Positions 63,006-64,000 of a stretch of 64,000 bases of DNA are shown here, in pieces (position 1 is the first letter of the stretch; each line of letters begins with the position of its first letter). The notes under the pieces are model-generated. The model was given only the letters and a program-made list of their open reading frames with translations, was not told the DNA's origin and did no database searches. The position numbers and the translations under genes are program-made. This stretch comes from Roseiflexus castenholzii DSM 13941 (GTDB lineage: Bacteria > Chloroflexota > Chloroflexia > Chloroflexales > Roseiflexaceae). The DNA is taken from positions 5,190,001-5,254,000 of the forward strand of contig NC_009767.1 of NCBI RefSeq assembly GCF_000017805.1, read 5' to 3'.

Positions 63006-63132
63006 ATACCAATGACCTGTGACCATCCGGCATGGTCACCTCGAGCAGCGCGAGGGGTCTTGCGCGACCCGCTCAGATTCCGCGCTGCGCTCGGAATGAC
63101 ACGCATGCGGCATCTTCAATCGTCATTGGTAT
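63006..63132. mobile_element. MITE-like element, copy 2
   Basis: 127 bp with the same 11-bp inverted ends as the 1133-1281 copy (ATACCAATGAC / GTCATTGGTAT). The interior is closely similar, without the 22-bp duplication. It starts 8 bp after the C25 peptidase stop. Confidence 0.7.
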
Positions 63133-63285
63133 TATGATGGCGGAACAGGCGTAAGCCGACAGGGAATGCTGCGGTTTATACTAACTTGCGGTCAGTCTGG
63201 CAAGATGTTCGCGCGTTCGTTGGGCGAGACGCAACGGTCAACGCACACTGGCAGGCGTGTTGTGGACGCAGACTTCGCCCCGGTA

Positions 63286-63363
63286 TAGCAGCCCCAGCGG
63301 GGCTTTCACGTGCGGTGAGCACTGTCGAACCGCGTCCTCAGCGAGGGCTTTAGCCCGCAGCGC
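63286..63363. repeat. Single degenerate unit of the 110-bp repeat family
   Basis: AGCCCCAGCGGGGCTTTCACG followed by CTCAGCGAGGGCTTTAGCCCGCAG resembles one unit of the 42870-45043 array in the same order and strand, without neighbours. It shows that the unit also exists singly. The rest of 62998-63532 holds the MITE copy and a TATACT box near 63470, and no gene I can support. Confidence 0.65.
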
Positions 63364-63532
63364 CCCGGCAGTGTTGTACGAATGACCGCGCATTCGTATT
63401 ATGTCTGACCAGCATCCATTGTTGCACGATGAGCACCTGTGCGCAGCCTGATCGCTGTGCCGCGCTGTGCTATACTTCGTGCGCCGGTTTTGGCAATTGC
63501 CCGCTCGAGAGGAGCAAGGTCTGGCAATATCT

Positions 63533-64000
63533 GTGACCCGGCGCCTGGTAACAGCGGATGAGTTGCTCCGCATTCCCACCGATGGGTTCCGGTACGAACT
63601 CCTCCTGGGAGAACTGCGCCGTGTGTCGCCTGCCGGATATCAACACGGACGCCTGGTGATGAACGTTGCCACGCTGCTTGATCAGTTTGTCCGCACGCAC
63701 AGGTTGGGAACAGTGTGTGCTGCGAAGACGGGATTTCTTCTGCATGAAAACCCCGACACCGCGCGTGCAGCCGATGTCGCATTCATTCGCCGTGAACGGA
63801 CGCTCGATGCGCGGGATGTCACTGGATACTGGCCCGGTGCGCCGATCTCGTGGTGGAGGTGGTGTCACCACACGACCTCTATGCCGACGTGGATGAAAAG
63901 GTGACCGACTGGCTTGATACCGGGACGCGCCTGGTCGTTGTCGTCAATCCCCGAAGGCGCACGGTCACGGGGTATCAGGCATCTGTCTATACCATTCTTC
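63533..64000 (+). pseudogene. Uma2-family (DUF820) nuclease-like gene, frameshifted and cut by the window end
   Basis: The first frame reads RRLVTADELLRIPTDGFRYELLLGELRRVSPAG...AADVAFIRRERT, a Uma2-like start of a PD-(D/E)XK fold. Near 63840 the frame derails; one base later the reading continues as DLVVEVVSPHDLYADVDEKVTDWLDTGTRLVVVVNPRRRTVTGYQ, the canonical second half. One base appears to be missing, so this is a pseudogene or a sequence error. GTG 63533 is the likely start, with GAGAGGAG upstream at longer spacing. Uma2 proteins are often multicopy in Chloroflexota and cyanobacteria. Confidence 0.7.

Overview
The window is about 64 kb of high-GC bacterial chromosome. It most likely comes from Roseiflexus, a filamentous anoxygenic phototroph of the Chloroflexota. 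I base this on the compact nifH-B-D-K cluster without nifE/nifN, the F420 genes, the Chloroflexota-type ribosomal operon and the many GC-rich palindromic intergenic repeats. This is recognition from sequence, not a database result.

Layout. (1) 1-3387, + strand: F420 genes (end of a nitroreductase-domain gene, cofD, cofC) followed by two candidate F420-using enzymes, an LLM-class oxidoreductase and a PPOX-fold protein. A palindromic tandem array (about 3420-3925) then separates them from convergent genes. (2) 3882-17962, - strand: a xanthine-dehydrogenase-type molybdenum subunit, gatC, the c-di-AMP pair cdaA/ybbR, a large TPR protein, an overlapping dnaD-dnaI-type pair with an operator-like palindrome, dnaB, rplI, a HAD phosphatase and an MBL hydrolase. 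An inositol-monophosphatase gene (18004-18777, +) follows. (3) 18921-40483, - strand: one contiguous str-S10-spc-alpha-truA-L13-S9 superoperon. It runs rpsL, rpsG, fusA, tuf, rpsJ, then the S10, spc and alpha genes, secY, adk, infA, rpmJ, rpoA, rplQ, truA, rplM, rpsI. A near-consensus promoter with a 17-bp spacer lies at 40657-40685. No map gene is present between adk and infA.

(4) 40790-50324, accessory region: a TrxR-like flavoprotein, a coiled-coil protein, tRNA-Glu(UUC) with promoter and terminator, a 2.2-kb array of twenty 107/110-bp units, a membrane-protein gene split at a textbook -1 slippery site (U UUU UUA followed by UAG), a truncated TGT/DpdA-like gene, an AT-rich NgoMIV-type restriction-modification pair, and a 29-bp repeat array. 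(5) 49745-54938, - strand: nifH, nifB, nifD, nifK and a trailing 70-codon ORF sharing the same strong ribosome-binding site. The NifD sequence keeps the P-cluster and cofactor ligands but has motifs resembling alternative or unclassified nitrogenases. (6) 55820-64000, + strand: cell-surface genes (NodB-like deacetylase, FtsX-type permease, a Thr/Pro-rich LPxTG-like protein, a C25 gingipain-type peptidase), then a second copy of a MITE-like element, a stray unit of the 110-bp repeat and a frameshifted Uma2-family gene cut by the window end.

The best candidates for new biology are the possible programmed frameshift at 45438-45444, the 110-bp hairpin array, the minimal nitrogenase cluster with its trailing small ORF, and the TGT-like remnant beside the restriction-modification pair. 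Start codons were chosen by hand from Shine-Dalgarno spacing and family alignment from memory.
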